Of a stretch of DNA of 64,000 bases, positions 39,338 to 47,522 are shown piece after piece. The DNA lies in contig NZ_JOMR01000001.1 of NCBI RefSeq assembly GCF_000711195.1, positions 1,922,001 to 1,986,000 on the forward strand. Direction: 5' to 3'. The notes under the pieces are model-generated. The model saw only the letters and a program-made list of their open reading frames with translations. It was not told where the DNA came from and made no database searches. The DNA comes from Thiomicrospira pelophila DSM 1534 (lineage in GTDB: Bacteria > Pseudomonadota > Gammaproteobacteria > Thiomicrospirales > Thiomicrospiraceae). The position numbers and the translations under genes are program-made. How positions within the stretch are numbered: position 1 is the first letter of the stretch; the number at the start of each line of letters is the position of its first letter.

Positions 39338-40342
39338 ATGACTACGTACATATATTTTGATCAAAACACTTTATCAGACTTAAGAAAGCGTAAACGCGAA
39401 AGTCTAAAATCGGCTCACCTAGACAGGCTACATTCTGAGCTGGTTGGACGGTCTAATCATGATATAAGGGTTCTGTACTCTGCCACTCATCTTGACGAGA
39501 TTAGACAAATAGATAATCAAGAATATATTGAAGAGCATATTCAACTTTTGTGCGAGTTAGAAGCTCTCTATATCGAGCCATTAACAACAGAGCTAAATGC
39601 AAAATCGCCAAAGCTAGTTTGGAAAAGCTATCTAATGAATGAGAAAGAAAATGCTCCGAATGGAGTAAACAAATCCACAGAAATAGTAGATCAACTTTTG
39701 AGAAAACTTTCAGGCCTTGAAGTAGGCTCCGATTTCTCGCAAATTCATCAAAAACTTTTAGATAGCGCATCTACCAATGTTGCTGATATAAAAAAATTGT
39801 TATCTGAACTGTCTCCTGAAGAATTAAATAGCCACCACGGGCAACAAATGAGTCTTAAGTATAAGCAACTCTTCAAGCAAGCAGAACTGCTAGCAAAATC
39901 TTCACCTATAAATATTACAGAAGAAGAAAAGCTCGGACCTAAGGGTTTTAGAAAACACAATGCAGTATTTGAACTTCATCTTAACGAGCTCAAACAACAT
40001 GATGTTATTCCAGCTATAGATAAACTGTTTGCTAGCGCAAATGGCGATTACAGTTATGAGGACTATTTTGACAATTCAATTCATAACCAAATTTCGCGTT
40101 ATTACACACTGATGAATTGGGTCGGCTATCATCCAGACGACTTCACCAAAGTAAAGAGTGGACGTGATCGATTTAAGGCCTCTTTTAATGATCTTAAACA
40201 CGCTAGCTCATCTGTCGGCGCATCGTATTTAGTCTCAAATGATAATGCTTTTATAAAAAAGGCAAGGGCATGTTACGCTCATCTTAGTGTTCCTACTCAA
40301 GTTCTTAGCTTGGAGGAAGCAATTGAAGAACTAAATTTATAA
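39338..40342 (+). CDS. Orphan PIN-like nuclease-fold protein
   Basis: I cannot place this 334-residue protein in a named family. It starts Tyr-Ile-Tyr-Phe-Asp-Gln-Asn-Thr-Leu-Ser-Asp-Leu and ends with Asp-Leu-Lys-His-Ala-Ser ... Ala-Ser-Tyr-Leu-Val-Ser-Asn-Asp-Asn-Ala-Phe. An early Asp in a beta strand and a late Asp-x-x-His-Ala ... Ser-x-Asp pair is the pattern of PIN-like metal nucleases, with a long helical insert between (residues ~75-260). The gene is AT-richer than its neighbours and has no partner antitoxin. A defence or RNA-processing role is only a guess. Confidence 0.6.
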   Translation: MTTYIYFDQNTLSDLRKRKRESLKSAHLDRLHSELVGRSNHDIRVLYSATHLDEIRQIDNQEYIEEHIQLLCELEALYIEPLTTELNAKSPKLVWKSYLMNEKENAPNGVNKSTEIVDQLLRKLSGLEVGSDFSQIHQKLLDSASTNVADIKKLLSELSPEELNSHHGQQMSLKYKQLFKQAELLAKSSPINITEEEKLGPKGFRKHNAVFELHLNELKQHDVIPAIDKLFASANGDYSYEDYFDNSIHNQISRYYTLMNWVGYHPDDFTKVKSGRDRFKASFNDLKHASSSVGASYLVSNDNAFIKKARACYAHLSVPTQVLSLEEAIEELNL

Positions 40343-40711
40343 CATTGGCATGGTGTGGGACTATCAACTTTTAATAAATAGGGGCAGAGTAAAATGAAAT
40401 AGCGTTATTCCTGACTCCATTTAAACCTTTAAGATGCTAACTTAAACGCAAACCCTTTGCCGAAACCACCTTAATACGGTTTCAAACCGTGGGTGTTCAC
40501 CTTCACCAAACTACTTATAAAGCTTTGATAAGCTAGCCCTGTTTTTTCCGATAAGGTTTTCTAATTTTAGATGCGGCTTTTGATTAATGAGATATCATGA
40601 TCTATTAGGTTTATAGGTTTTTTTAAATATAAAAAACAGCGGATTCAGTTCAAACCAATAATGGTTTTATTTATAGTCAATGCGCAGCTTGCGAAAGAGT
40701 GGAGTTAAAAA
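40343..40711. other. Intergenic region with hairpins and a possible mobile-element remnant
   Basis: I see no gene in these 369 bp. A GGGGCAGAGTAAAAT / GTTATTCCTGACTCC imperfect inverted repeat (40381-40418) resembles the borders of REP-associated transposase elements, and ACGGTTT-c-AAACCGT (40476-40490) is a small perfect hairpin. The rest is AT-rich. Confidence 0.5.
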
Positions 40712-40927
40712 ATGGCCTTAGATCAAATGGAAGCCTTCATTATGAAAATGCAGTCTGATCCGGCGCTTAAAACTGAAGTCACAGCCGCGTCCACAGCGGA
40801 TGATGTGGCGCGTATTGCGTTCAAGTTGGGTTATGAGTTTTCGGGTGATGAATTATTGCGCATGTCCGGCAAAAAAGTGGGGCAAGCTACCATGTACAAG
40901 AAAGGCCTACCGGGTGAATACCATTAA
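40712..40927 (+). CDS. Nif11-like peptide
   Basis: The 71-residue product matches the Nif11 / Nif11-like leader family: Met-Glu-Ala-Phe-Ile-Met-Lys-Met-Gln-Ser-Asp-Pro-Ala-Leu-Lys near the start, then Ala-Arg-Ile-Ala-Phe-Lys-Leu-Gly-Tyr-Glu-Phe-Ser-Gly-Asp-Glu-Leu. These are either small proteins of nitrogen-fixation loci or leaders of modified peptides. There is no double-Gly cleavage site or Cys-rich core: the tail just ends Lys-Lys-Gly-Leu-Pro-Gly-Glu-Tyr-His. No modification enzyme or nif gene lies nearby, so the role is open. GTGGAG lies upstream of the ATG. Confidence 0.8.
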   Translation: MALDQMEAFIMKMQSDPALKTEVTAASTADDVARIAFKLGYEFSGDELLRMSGKKVGQATMYKKGLPGEYH

Positions 40928-40934
40928 TAATCCA

Positions 40935-40952
40935 ACCACCAGGCCTGGTGGT
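40935..40952. repeat. CCAGGCCTGG palindrome with 18-bp arms after the Nif11 gene
   Basis: ACCACC / GGTGGT extends the core (40939-40948), 7 bp past the Nif11 stop, between convergent genes. No T run follows. Confidence 0.9.
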
Positions 40953-41018
40953 GTTCGCATTAATTAAAGCAGTCTCGGATTGAAGATTAAATAAGTTACC
41001 TATCGAAACCCTCTAGCC

Positions 41019-43289
41019 TTATAACCGCTTTTTTCGGCTTATTTTTACTTGAGCGTATTCCGCTAAGATTTCGGCATAAGTTTGGTGCACGCTTGCCGCG
41101 TAGGGTTCAATGTCGAATTCCTTGGCGAACGCTTGCGCGGCCTCGCTCATACGCTGGCGTTGGTTATTGTCTTCGAGTAGGGTTTGTACGGCTTTGGACC
41201 AGGCCTGGTAGTTCTCTGGAGTTTTGATGCCAGTTTGGTTTTGTTCAATCACGTCATCAATGCCGCTGGCTCGAACAGCGACGACCGGTAATCCGCCCGC
41301 CATGGCTTCAAGAATCACCATGCCTTGGGTTTCTGAGCGCGACGCAAATACAAAAATGTCGCCCAATTGATATAAAGATGGCATTTGATCCGGTGGCACT
41401 TTCCCGACCAACAAGACCCTATCAGTTAAACCTAGAGTATCAATTTGCGCTTGCAAGGTTTCGCGTGATTCGCCCTCCCCCACAATTAAACATTTAAACG
41501 GTTTGTCTGTCTTCGCTTTTAGGCTGGCTAAAGCTTGCAGCATAAATTCAAAGTTTTTTTCCTGGCTTAACCGCGCCACGGACACAAGTACGATTTGCTC
41601 TGGTTCAATCCCCCAGCGCTGTTTGAGTGTTGATATATTTTGCGTGTCGGCTTGCTGAAACGCTGAATATTCAATCCCGGTTGGATGCACATAAATTGGG
41701 CGTTTAACGCCGATTAATCGCAGGTATTCTTCCGCCGAAGCGGTAGGCACAATCACCGCATCGCAACGATTAGAAAAACGCCGCACCGCGCCATGAACAA
41801 TCACATTACGGAACAGTGGACTGGGCAGCGGCACAAAATGCGCGTAATGCTCTAGTCGTGTGTGGTAAGTCAGCACCACCGGCACACCAAGTCGCCGCCC
41901 CCAGATAAGCCCGAGGCGGCCTAGCCAAAAGGGATGATGCACGTGTATAAGATCGGGCGAAAAGGCTTGAAAGGCTTTTTTGACGCGCGAGGAAAATAAA
42001 CTCGCCAACCGGAACGGTTGACCGGCGCCAAGCTTGAGCCATGACGGCAATCGAACCACCTCAAATCCATCCGCCAAGGATTGGTCTTGTTGAGCCTGGT
42101 CCTTTGCCTGATAATCAGGCGCGACCACTAATACTGAATGGCCTTTTGCCACCAGCCCCCTCGCCAAACGTGCAATTGAAATGGGCACGCCGCCGACAAA
42201 CGGCAGGTAATTATTAGTCATCATCGCAATGCGCAAAGGACGTTTTAGAAACGGGCTCAGGTCGAGATCGTAATTTGGGTAGTAGTCTTTTTCTTCAAAC
42301 ACCGCGCCATAAAGTTTGACAGCGATAATGATCAGCAGCGCCATAATCAATAGAAAATTAAGGTGCCCCACATAAAACAGCGAATGCACAAAAAACCACA
42401 GGCTTTCGAGATGTTTCATCACCGGGTGCTGGCCGATGTCGAGTTTGTGTTCATGTATGTTTATTTGATCGCCATCCACATCGACCGCGACATAATGGTA
42501 ATAACTGATGTCATCATTTATCACCAAACCGCCTGCTCCACCGGTAGTGACATAACGCACGCCGTTTTTCTCGCGCTGATCAAATAGGTGCAGATTAGCT
42601 GAAAAAACCACGTCGACTTGATAACGTTCAAACAGGGCCATTAAACCCTCCCGAAAATCCTCAGAAGCGGCATCTTGTGCTAGATATTGGCTATCGAAGT
42701 CTACCGCTGGTTCTTCACCGACATCCCACAAGGGCTGGGCGATAAATACAAAACGATTTTGGGCTTGGGTTTGTTTTAGCCGTTTTTCCAGCCATTGCAA
42801 TTGAAAACGGTAGGTTTCTTCACTGGTGCCATCTAAAAACGCAAAAAACTGATTGCCCTGACTAAGCGTGTAAAAAAATGGTCCAAAATGACGGTAAAAA
42901 TGTACCGCCCCCAGTGCATCGGTTTCATTAGGTCCAACCGTGAGTAAATAAGGTTTTTCTAAATGTTGCAGTGTGCGATATAAAGCACGATATTTATCTT
43001 CACCACCGCCACTAACCGCATTGCCCGCCGAGATAACAAACGCCGCTTCATCGCGATTTAGCAAAGGGATCATATTACGCTCAAACAAACCGACTGAATT
43101 ATTGATGTTACCTACTACAGCAAAGCGGTAAGCTTGATCCTTTAACGGTTGTTCAATCGCGCCCAGTTGATGTCCATGCACGGATTGAAAGTCGGTTTCG
43201 ATGAAGAACAGGTAAAGCCGATAACCTAAAATGGCGACAATCATCGCAATCAATCCAAACACCACTCGCTTACGTACCGTTCGACGCAT
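41019..43289 (-). CDS. Membrane fusion: degenerate calcineurin-like phosphoesterase domain plus GT4 glycosyltransferase
   Basis: The 756-residue protein has a membrane anchor (residues ~8-30), a phosphoesterase-like domain (~50-290), a second hydrophobic stretch (~300-335), then a family 4 glycosyltransferase (~355-745) with Tyr-Leu-Pro-Phe-Val-Gly-Gly-Val, His-Val-His-His-Pro-Phe, and Ser-Arg-Ser-Glu-Thr-Gln-Gly-Met-Val-Ile-Leu-Glu-Ala-Met-Ala. Metal ligands of the first domain are mostly replaced: Asp to Asn in Val-Val-Gly-Asn, Gly-Asp to Gly-Asn, Gly-Asn-His-Glu to Gly-Pro-Asn-Glu. The GT4 half looks active, probably as an alpha-mannosyl- or glucosyl-transferase making a glycolipid. The flippase-like gene lies 1 bp upstream. 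Confidence 0.85.
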   Translation of the reverse strand: MRRTVRKRVVFGLIAMIVAILGYRLYLFFIETDFQSVHGHQLGAIEQPLKDQAYRFAVVGNINNSVGLFERNMIPLLNRDEAAFVISAGNAVSGGGEDKYRALYRTLQHLEKPYLLTVGPNETDALGAVHFYRHFGPFFYTLSQGNQFFAFLDGTSEETYRFQLQWLEKRLKQTQAQNRFVFIAQPLWDVGEEPAVDFDSQYLAQDAASEDFREGLMALFERYQVDVVFSANLHLFDQREKNGVRYVTTGGAGGLVINDDISYYHYVAVDVDGDQINIHEHKLDIGQHPVMKHLESLWFFVHSLFYVGHLNFLLIMALLIIIAVKLYGAVFEEKDYYPNYDLDLSPFLKRPLRIAMMTNNYLPFVGGVPISIARLARGLVAKGHSVLVVAPDYQAKDQAQQDQSLADGFEVVRLPSWLKLGAGQPFRLASLFSSRVKKAFQAFSPDLIHVHHPFWLGRLGLIWGRRLGVPVVLTYHTRLEHYAHFVPLPSPLFRNVIVHGAVRRFSNRCDAVIVPTASAEEYLRLIGVKRPIYVHPTGIEYSAFQQADTQNISTLKQRWGIEPEQIVLVSVARLSQEKNFEFMLQALASLKAKTDKPFKCLIVGEGESRETLQAQIDTLGLTDRVLLVGKVPPDQMPSLYQLGDIFVFASRSETQGMVILEAMAGGLPVVAVRASGIDDVIEQNQTGIKTPENYQAWSKAVQTLLEDNNQRQRMSEAAQAFAKEFDIEPYAASVHQTYAEILAEYAQVKISRKKRL
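41199..41208. repeat. CCAGGCCTGG in the GT4 fusion gene
   Basis: Read on the minus strand as Tyr-Gln-Ala-Trp near the C-terminus. Confidence 0.95.
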
Positions 43290-43290
43290 C

Positions 43291-44370
43291 TTACGCTCCT
43301 ATTTTTTCGCTGGCTGGTTTAGGTCGCAACCAGTGAAAGGTGACCGCCAGTCCGATCAACATGCCAAAATAAATGGTTAAGGCTCGCCAGACCACCACCG
43401 CTAATACCAAATGCGTGGTTAGCAAATCAGCTGAAAAGAATCTGCCAAACACCCCTTCCGCAATACCCGACCCGCCCGGCGTGGGTGAAAAATACATAAT
43501 AAAGGTGGTTACCACCATTTTGGCGAGGGCTATCCAGTAGGAAAAATCATAACCCAGTGCCCAGAAAATTAGCGCTGGAAACGAAAACAGGGCGATCAAA
43601 AACACCGCTGTACTTAATACCGATGCACTGACCCAAAACCATCCACCCGCAAAATAAAGTCGAAAACCGCGGCTGAAGCGACGCATCTCGCGAATCCAAT
43701 GACGCTTAATGGTGACAAAACGTGAATAGGACAAAAAATTGATCCGACAAAGACCTGCCATAAGGGCGAGCAGTAGCCGTATTAGCCAATCCGTTTTAAA
43801 CAACACGAGAAAAAAGCCTAAAGCATACCCGCCTATCGCCAGCCAAAACCCAGTTTGAATAATGCCGCGCGCACTACCACCTAATTCAGGCAACCAAGTC
43901 CATAGAATGGGGGCGGCACTAAAGATCATTAGAATCGCTAAAACGGTGCGAATCGTTGTCGCGCTCATTGCCACCCCGACCGGCACCGCATGGCGGCGTA
44001 AAAACCAAACTTGTGCCACCCCACCGCCAGTAGCAAGCGGTGTAATATTGGATACAAAAATATTTAAAAACACCAACTGTGCCATGTCTTGCAAACGTAT
44101 CGGATAGCCTAAAGCTTTAAGCGTGAACCAAAGCCGCAGACCATCCGCGGCAAAATACACCAACAACAACCCAAAAGCTGATAATAAAAACACGGGGTTT
44201 AAAAGTGCATTATCCCATTGCCAGCGGGCACCTTCGACTTGAAGGTAAACAGACAAAATGCCAAGTGCGGTCAACCCAATAAATAAAACAGCCATCCACG
44301 CCCATTGAGTGGCACTGAATCGGATAGGCAAACGGGAAGATATTGGAGAAGTGTGATTAGGTGCGTTCAA
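43291..44370 (-). CDS. Lysylphosphatidylglycerol synthase-type (UPF0104) flippase-like membrane protein
   Basis: A 359-residue protein with about eight membrane segments and the family motifs Thr-Pro-Leu-Ala-Thr-Gly-Gly-Gly-Val-Ala-Gln near residue 115 and Ser-Pro-Thr-Pro-Gly-Gly-Ser-Gly-Ile-Ala-Glu near 290. It corresponds to the membrane part of MprF without the aminoacyl-transferase domain. Such stand-alone proteins occur beside glycosyltransferases and may move a glycolipid across the inner membrane. The start codon is TTG with AAAGGA upstream. It is 1 bp from the GT4 fusion gene, so the two are surely one operon. Confidence 0.87.
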   Translation of the reverse strand: MNAPNHTSPISSRLPIRFSATQWAWMAVLFIGLTALGILSVYLQVEGARWQWDNALLNPVFLLSAFGLLLVYFAADGLRLWFTLKALGYPIRLQDMAQLVFLNIFVSNITPLATGGGVAQVWFLRRHAVPVGVAMSATTIRTVLAILMIFSAAPILWTWLPELGGSARGIIQTGFWLAIGGYALGFFLVLFKTDWLIRLLLALMAGLCRINFLSYSRFVTIKRHWIREMRRFSRGFRLYFAGGWFWVSASVLSTAVFLIALFSFPALIFWALGYDFSYWIALAKMVVTTFIMYFSPTPGGSGIAEGVFGRFFSADLLTTHLVLAVVVWRALTIYFGMLIGLAVTFHWLRPKPASEKIGA

Positions 44371-44516
44371 AGCATTCCTTTACAAGAGGAAACAAATAGA
44401 AATGATTTTATCACGCAGACCCAAAGCTGTGACTCGTGATTCCGATTGCCGCTTTTAAAAATGGGCTCACCCTATAAACTCGTTGCCAAACATGAATGAT
44501 TTTGTGTACAACAAGA

Positions 44517-44544
44517 TTGACAGCAAGACATAAAATGATAATAC
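44517..44544 (+). promoter_or_regulatory. Promoter of feoABC
   Basis: TTGACA (44517-44522), 16 bp, TAATAC (44539-44544). The -10 lies inside the Fur box, so bound Fur would block RNA polymerase. Confidence 0.7.
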
Positions 44545-44561
44545 TAGTAATCATTATCATT
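44534..44561. promoter_or_regulatory. Fur box upstream of feoA
   Basis: AATGATAAT and ATCATTATCATT form an inverted pair of GATAAT-type hexamers close to the Fur consensus. Iron-bound Fur should repress feoABC. Confidence 0.85.
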
Positions 44562-44584
44562 AACATTAACAACCAAGTCATTTT

Positions 44585-44821
44585 ATGCCACTGTCCCCCA
44601 TTTACTTAGACTCCTGCCTTCAAGATCAAACCTGCACGGTCATTTCATTGCATGGCGAGCTAGATGCTAAGTTGCAACTGGTGAACCTAGGTTTTCACCG
44701 CCATAGCCACATTAAGGTTATCTTATGTCGTGGAGACAGTCTTATTTTAAATATTGATGGCAGCCGTTTTGCGATTGACCGGGAACTGGCTAAAAAAATT
44801 GAAGTAGAACTCTTATCATGA
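44585..44821 (+). CDS. feoA: Ferrous iron transport protein FeoA
   Basis: A 78-residue SH3-like protein with Leu-x-Leu-Val-Asn-Leu-Gly-Phe and a final Leu-Asn-Ile-Asp-Gly-Ser-Arg-Phe-Ala-Ile-Asp-Arg-Glu-Leu-Ala, the usual FeoA pattern. It helps FeoB import Fe2+. It overlaps feoB by an ATGA and sits behind a Fur box. Confidence 0.92.
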   Translation: MPLSPIYLDSCLQDQTCTVISLHGELDAKLQLVNLGFHRHSHIKVILCRGDSLILNIDGSRFAIDRELAKKIEVELLS

Positions 44822-47130
44822 CCATTCCTGTAACTAGTCAAAGCCTCAAGTTTCACCACCAAGTCGCACTGATTGGCAACCCAAACTGTGGGAAGTCAAC
44901 CTTATTTAACCGATTAACGGGATCTCAACAAACCACCGGTAACTGGCCTGGAGTAACGGTTGAACAAAAAACCGGACAAATGCACATTGCCGGCCAGCCT
45001 TACCGAGTAATTGACTTACCCGGCGTTTACAGTTTAGAAACGGCTTCACGATCCGGTTTAGATGAAAAGGTCGCGCGTGATTTTTTAACTTGTCAGCCGC
45101 CTGAGCTTGTTATTAACGTTGTTGATGCCACCAGTCTCGAACGTCAGTTATTTTTAACCGCTCAACTGCTGCACATGGGATTACCTGTGGTGTTGGTGCT
45201 TAATCGAATGGACCTATTGGCTGAGCACAATCTAACGATTGATCTCGACAAGTTAAGCGAAAAACTTGGCTGTCCAGTCATTCCTATTTCGGCTTATTAC
45301 AACCAAGGGGTTGATGAGCTAAAAGAACAATTGCCCGCTCTATTAAATAAGCGCGCCAACTTACACTTAGATTTACCGGATACCTTGCATCAGTCGGTTC
45401 ACACCTTGCGAGATTTGCAGCCCATGTCTAACGACTCATGTTGGGGCACCCTGCAAATGCTCATTAAACCCGAAACGGCGCCCTTAGAAATTCGTAGCTT
45501 TGCCCAAGCAGAAAAAATCAAGCTAGAAAATCATTATAAAGAAGACCTCGCGTTAATTGCGGCCGACTTATATTTCCAATTTGCCCACGATGCCGCGCAT
45601 ATTAGTGAAGAACACACTAATAAGTTCAGTCGAAACATGACCGACCAAATTGATAAGTGGGTTTTGCATCCGTTATGGGGGTTGCCGATTTTCTTTGCGG
45701 TCATGTATTTGGTTTTTGCCCTATCCATTACAATAGGCAATGCGTTTTTAGATGTGTTCGATTTGACGGCGCAGGCCATTTTTGTTGATGGCTTTGGTGC
45801 TTTGCTTCAGGGTCTATATGCACCTGACTGGGTCACCATGCTTCTCGCCGACGGTTTAGGAGGCGGTATTCAAGTAGTCGCCTCCTTTATTCCGATCATC
45901 GGTGCCTTGTTCTTATTGCTATCGATTCTGGAAGAATCGGGTTACATGCAACGAGCTGCGCTCAACATGGATAAATTTATGCGCCGAATTGGGCTGTCAG
46001 GGCAGGCTTTTATTCCGCTCGTGGTTGGGTTTGGCTGTAATATTCCGGCTGTAATGGCGACCCGAACCTTGCCAGATGCACGCGATCGAATCATGACGGT
46101 AATGATGACGCCGTTTATGTCGTGCAGTGCGCGGTTAACTGTCTATGTATTGTTTGCCAGCGCCTTTTTTGTTGATCACGCCGCTCTGATTGTTTTTTCA
46201 CTTTATATGGTCGGAATATTGGCGGCGATTCTTACGGCTTATATTCTTAAAAACACCCTATTACCGGGCGAAGCACCGCCATTGTTACTCGAACTGCCGA
46301 ACTATCACAAACCCGCTTTCATTAATGTTTTGCTCAATACCCGCAACCGTTTAAAAAGCTTTATTGTAAATGCCGGCAAGGTGATTGTAGTAGTGGTGTT
46401 GTTGATCAACTTTTTTAACAGCTTGGGAACCGACGGTTCGTTTGGCAACGAAAACCAAAACAACTCCGTTTTAAGTGTCGCCGCCAAGCAAGTCACCCCG
46501 CTATTTTCGCCTATGGGTCTAACCGAAGAAAATTGGCCCGCCACGGTAGGCTTAGTGACCGGCGTATTAGCCAAGGAAGTGGTCGTAGGCTCATTGGATG
46601 CGTTGTATCAAACCATGGAGCAAACACCCTCTCAACCTATGAGAGCTGAAGATTTTGACTTTTTTAGCGCTCTCGCAGAGGCTTTTGCCACGGTTCCTAA
46701 TAATATTGGCGGCATTATCAGCAATCTTAGTGATCCATTAGGCTTAGCCTCACTTCAGTCAATCTCAAACCAAGAGGCCGCCGTAGAAACGTTGGATATT
46801 CAACCAAATACTTTAGAAAAAATGGCCGCCTATTTTGGCGGACCCATCGCGGCCTATGCTTATTTACTGTTGATTTTGTTGTACTTCCCCTGCGTTGCTA
46901 CGCTAGGGGCCATCAAAAATGAACTGGGAACTCGCTGGGCCGTTTATAGTGCGTCCTGGAGTTTGTTTTTAGGTTACAGCGTAGCGGTCGGATTTTATCA
47001 AGCTATGCACTTTAACCTACAACCTCAAACCGCCACAATGTGGTTAACCGCGATTCTATTAAGTTATTTTGTGCTCTACAACTGGCTCAAACACCTGGGT
47101 AAAAAACCAGCGAGACGGCATTTAAAATGA
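44818..47130 (+). CDS. feoB: Ferrous iron transporter FeoB
   Basis: The 770-residue product has an N-terminal G domain (Gly-Asn-Pro-Asn-Cys-Gly-Lys-Ser-Thr near residue 20, Asp-Leu-Pro-Gly-Val-Tyr-Ser-Leu near 66, Asn-Arg-Met-Asp near 131), a helical spacer, and two Gate domains; the first has Val-Gly-Phe-Gly-Cys-Asn-Ile-Pro-Ala near 405. It imports Fe2+ across the inner membrane. It overlaps feoA and feoC by ATGA. Confidence 0.97.
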   Translation: MTIPVTSQSLKFHHQVALIGNPNCGKSTLFNRLTGSQQTTGNWPGVTVEQKTGQMHIAGQPYRVIDLPGVYSLETASRSGLDEKVARDFLTCQPPELVINVVDATSLERQLFLTAQLLHMGLPVVLVLNRMDLLAEHNLTIDLDKLSEKLGCPVIPISAYYNQGVDELKEQLPALLNKRANLHLDLPDTLHQSVHTLRDLQPMSNDSCWGTLQMLIKPETAPLEIRSFAQAEKIKLENHYKEDLALIAADLYFQFAHDAAHISEEHTNKFSRNMTDQIDKWVLHPLWGLPIFFAVMYLVFALSITIGNAFLDVFDLTAQAIFVDGFGALLQGLYAPDWVTMLLADGLGGGIQVVASFIPIIGALFLLLSILEESGYMQRAALNMDKFMRRIGLSGQAFIPLVVGFGCNIPAVMATRTLPDARDRIMTVMMTPFMSCSARLTVYVLFASAFFVDHAALIVFSLYMVGILAAILTAYILKNTLLPGEAPPLLLELPNYHKPAFINVLLNTRNRLKSFIVNAGKVIVVVVLLINFFNSLGTDGSFGNENQNNSVLSVAAKQVTPLFSPMGLTEENWPATVGLVTGVLAKEVVVGSLDALYQTMEQTPSQPMRAEDFDFFSALAEAFATVPNNIGGIISNLSDPLGLASLQSISNQEAAVETLDIQPNTLEKMAAYFGGPIAAYAYLLLILLYFPCVATLGAIKNELGTRWAVYSASWSLFLGYSVAVGFYQAMHFNLQPQTATMWLTAILLSYFVLYNWLKHLGKKPARRHLK

Positions 47131-47393
47131 TTTTGCTAGAACTGAAACAGTACATCCGCAAACACGGACAAGTATCCTCAGACAGTCTAACGCGGCATTT
47201 TGATCTATCTAAAGACGCACTCGACGGCTTAATGGCGCCTCTTTTACAGCAAGGTTTTATTTACCGCCAAACGCTAACCAATAAAGTGTGCACGACGGGT
47301 TGCCAAACTAGTTGCCAAGTCAATTCCGACTACTTTTATTGGAGTCCTCACCCACTCAAACCTCTGGCCATTAACGTTAAAGTAAACCAATAA
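47127..47393 (+). CDS. feoC: FeoC-like iron-sulfur regulator
   Basis: An 88-residue winged-helix protein (Tyr-Ile-Arg-Lys-His-Gly-Gln-Val-Ser ... Leu-Ser-Lys-Asp-Ala-Leu) with a Cys-x3-Cys-x3-Cys cluster near residues 54-62, as in FeoC proteins that bind an oxygen-sensitive Fe-S cluster and protect FeoB from proteolysis. It is the last gene of the operon. Confidence 0.88.
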   Translation: MILLELKQYIRKHGQVSSDSLTRHFDLSKDALDGLMAPLLQQGFIYRQTLTNKVCTTGCQTSCQVNSDYFYWSPHPLKPLAINVKVNQ

Positions 47394-47397
47394 ACTT

Positions 47398-47425
47398 AAA
47401 GCACCAGGCCTGGTGCTTTGTTTTT
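47398..47425 (+). terminator. 22-bp palindrome built on CCAGGCCTGG plus T run, probable feoABC terminator
   Basis: AAAGCA / TGCTTT extends the decamer (47404-47413) to a perfect 22-bp palindrome, followed by G and TTTTT, 5 bp after the feoC stop. Confidence 0.75.
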
Positions 47426-47522
47426 AACAATGTTAATTCATTAAACCGTCATGCCAAACCAAGCTGTTTGGGCTAAAATAGAAGGAATTACGCACACACT
47501 TTCACTCATCAAGGTTTGAAGA

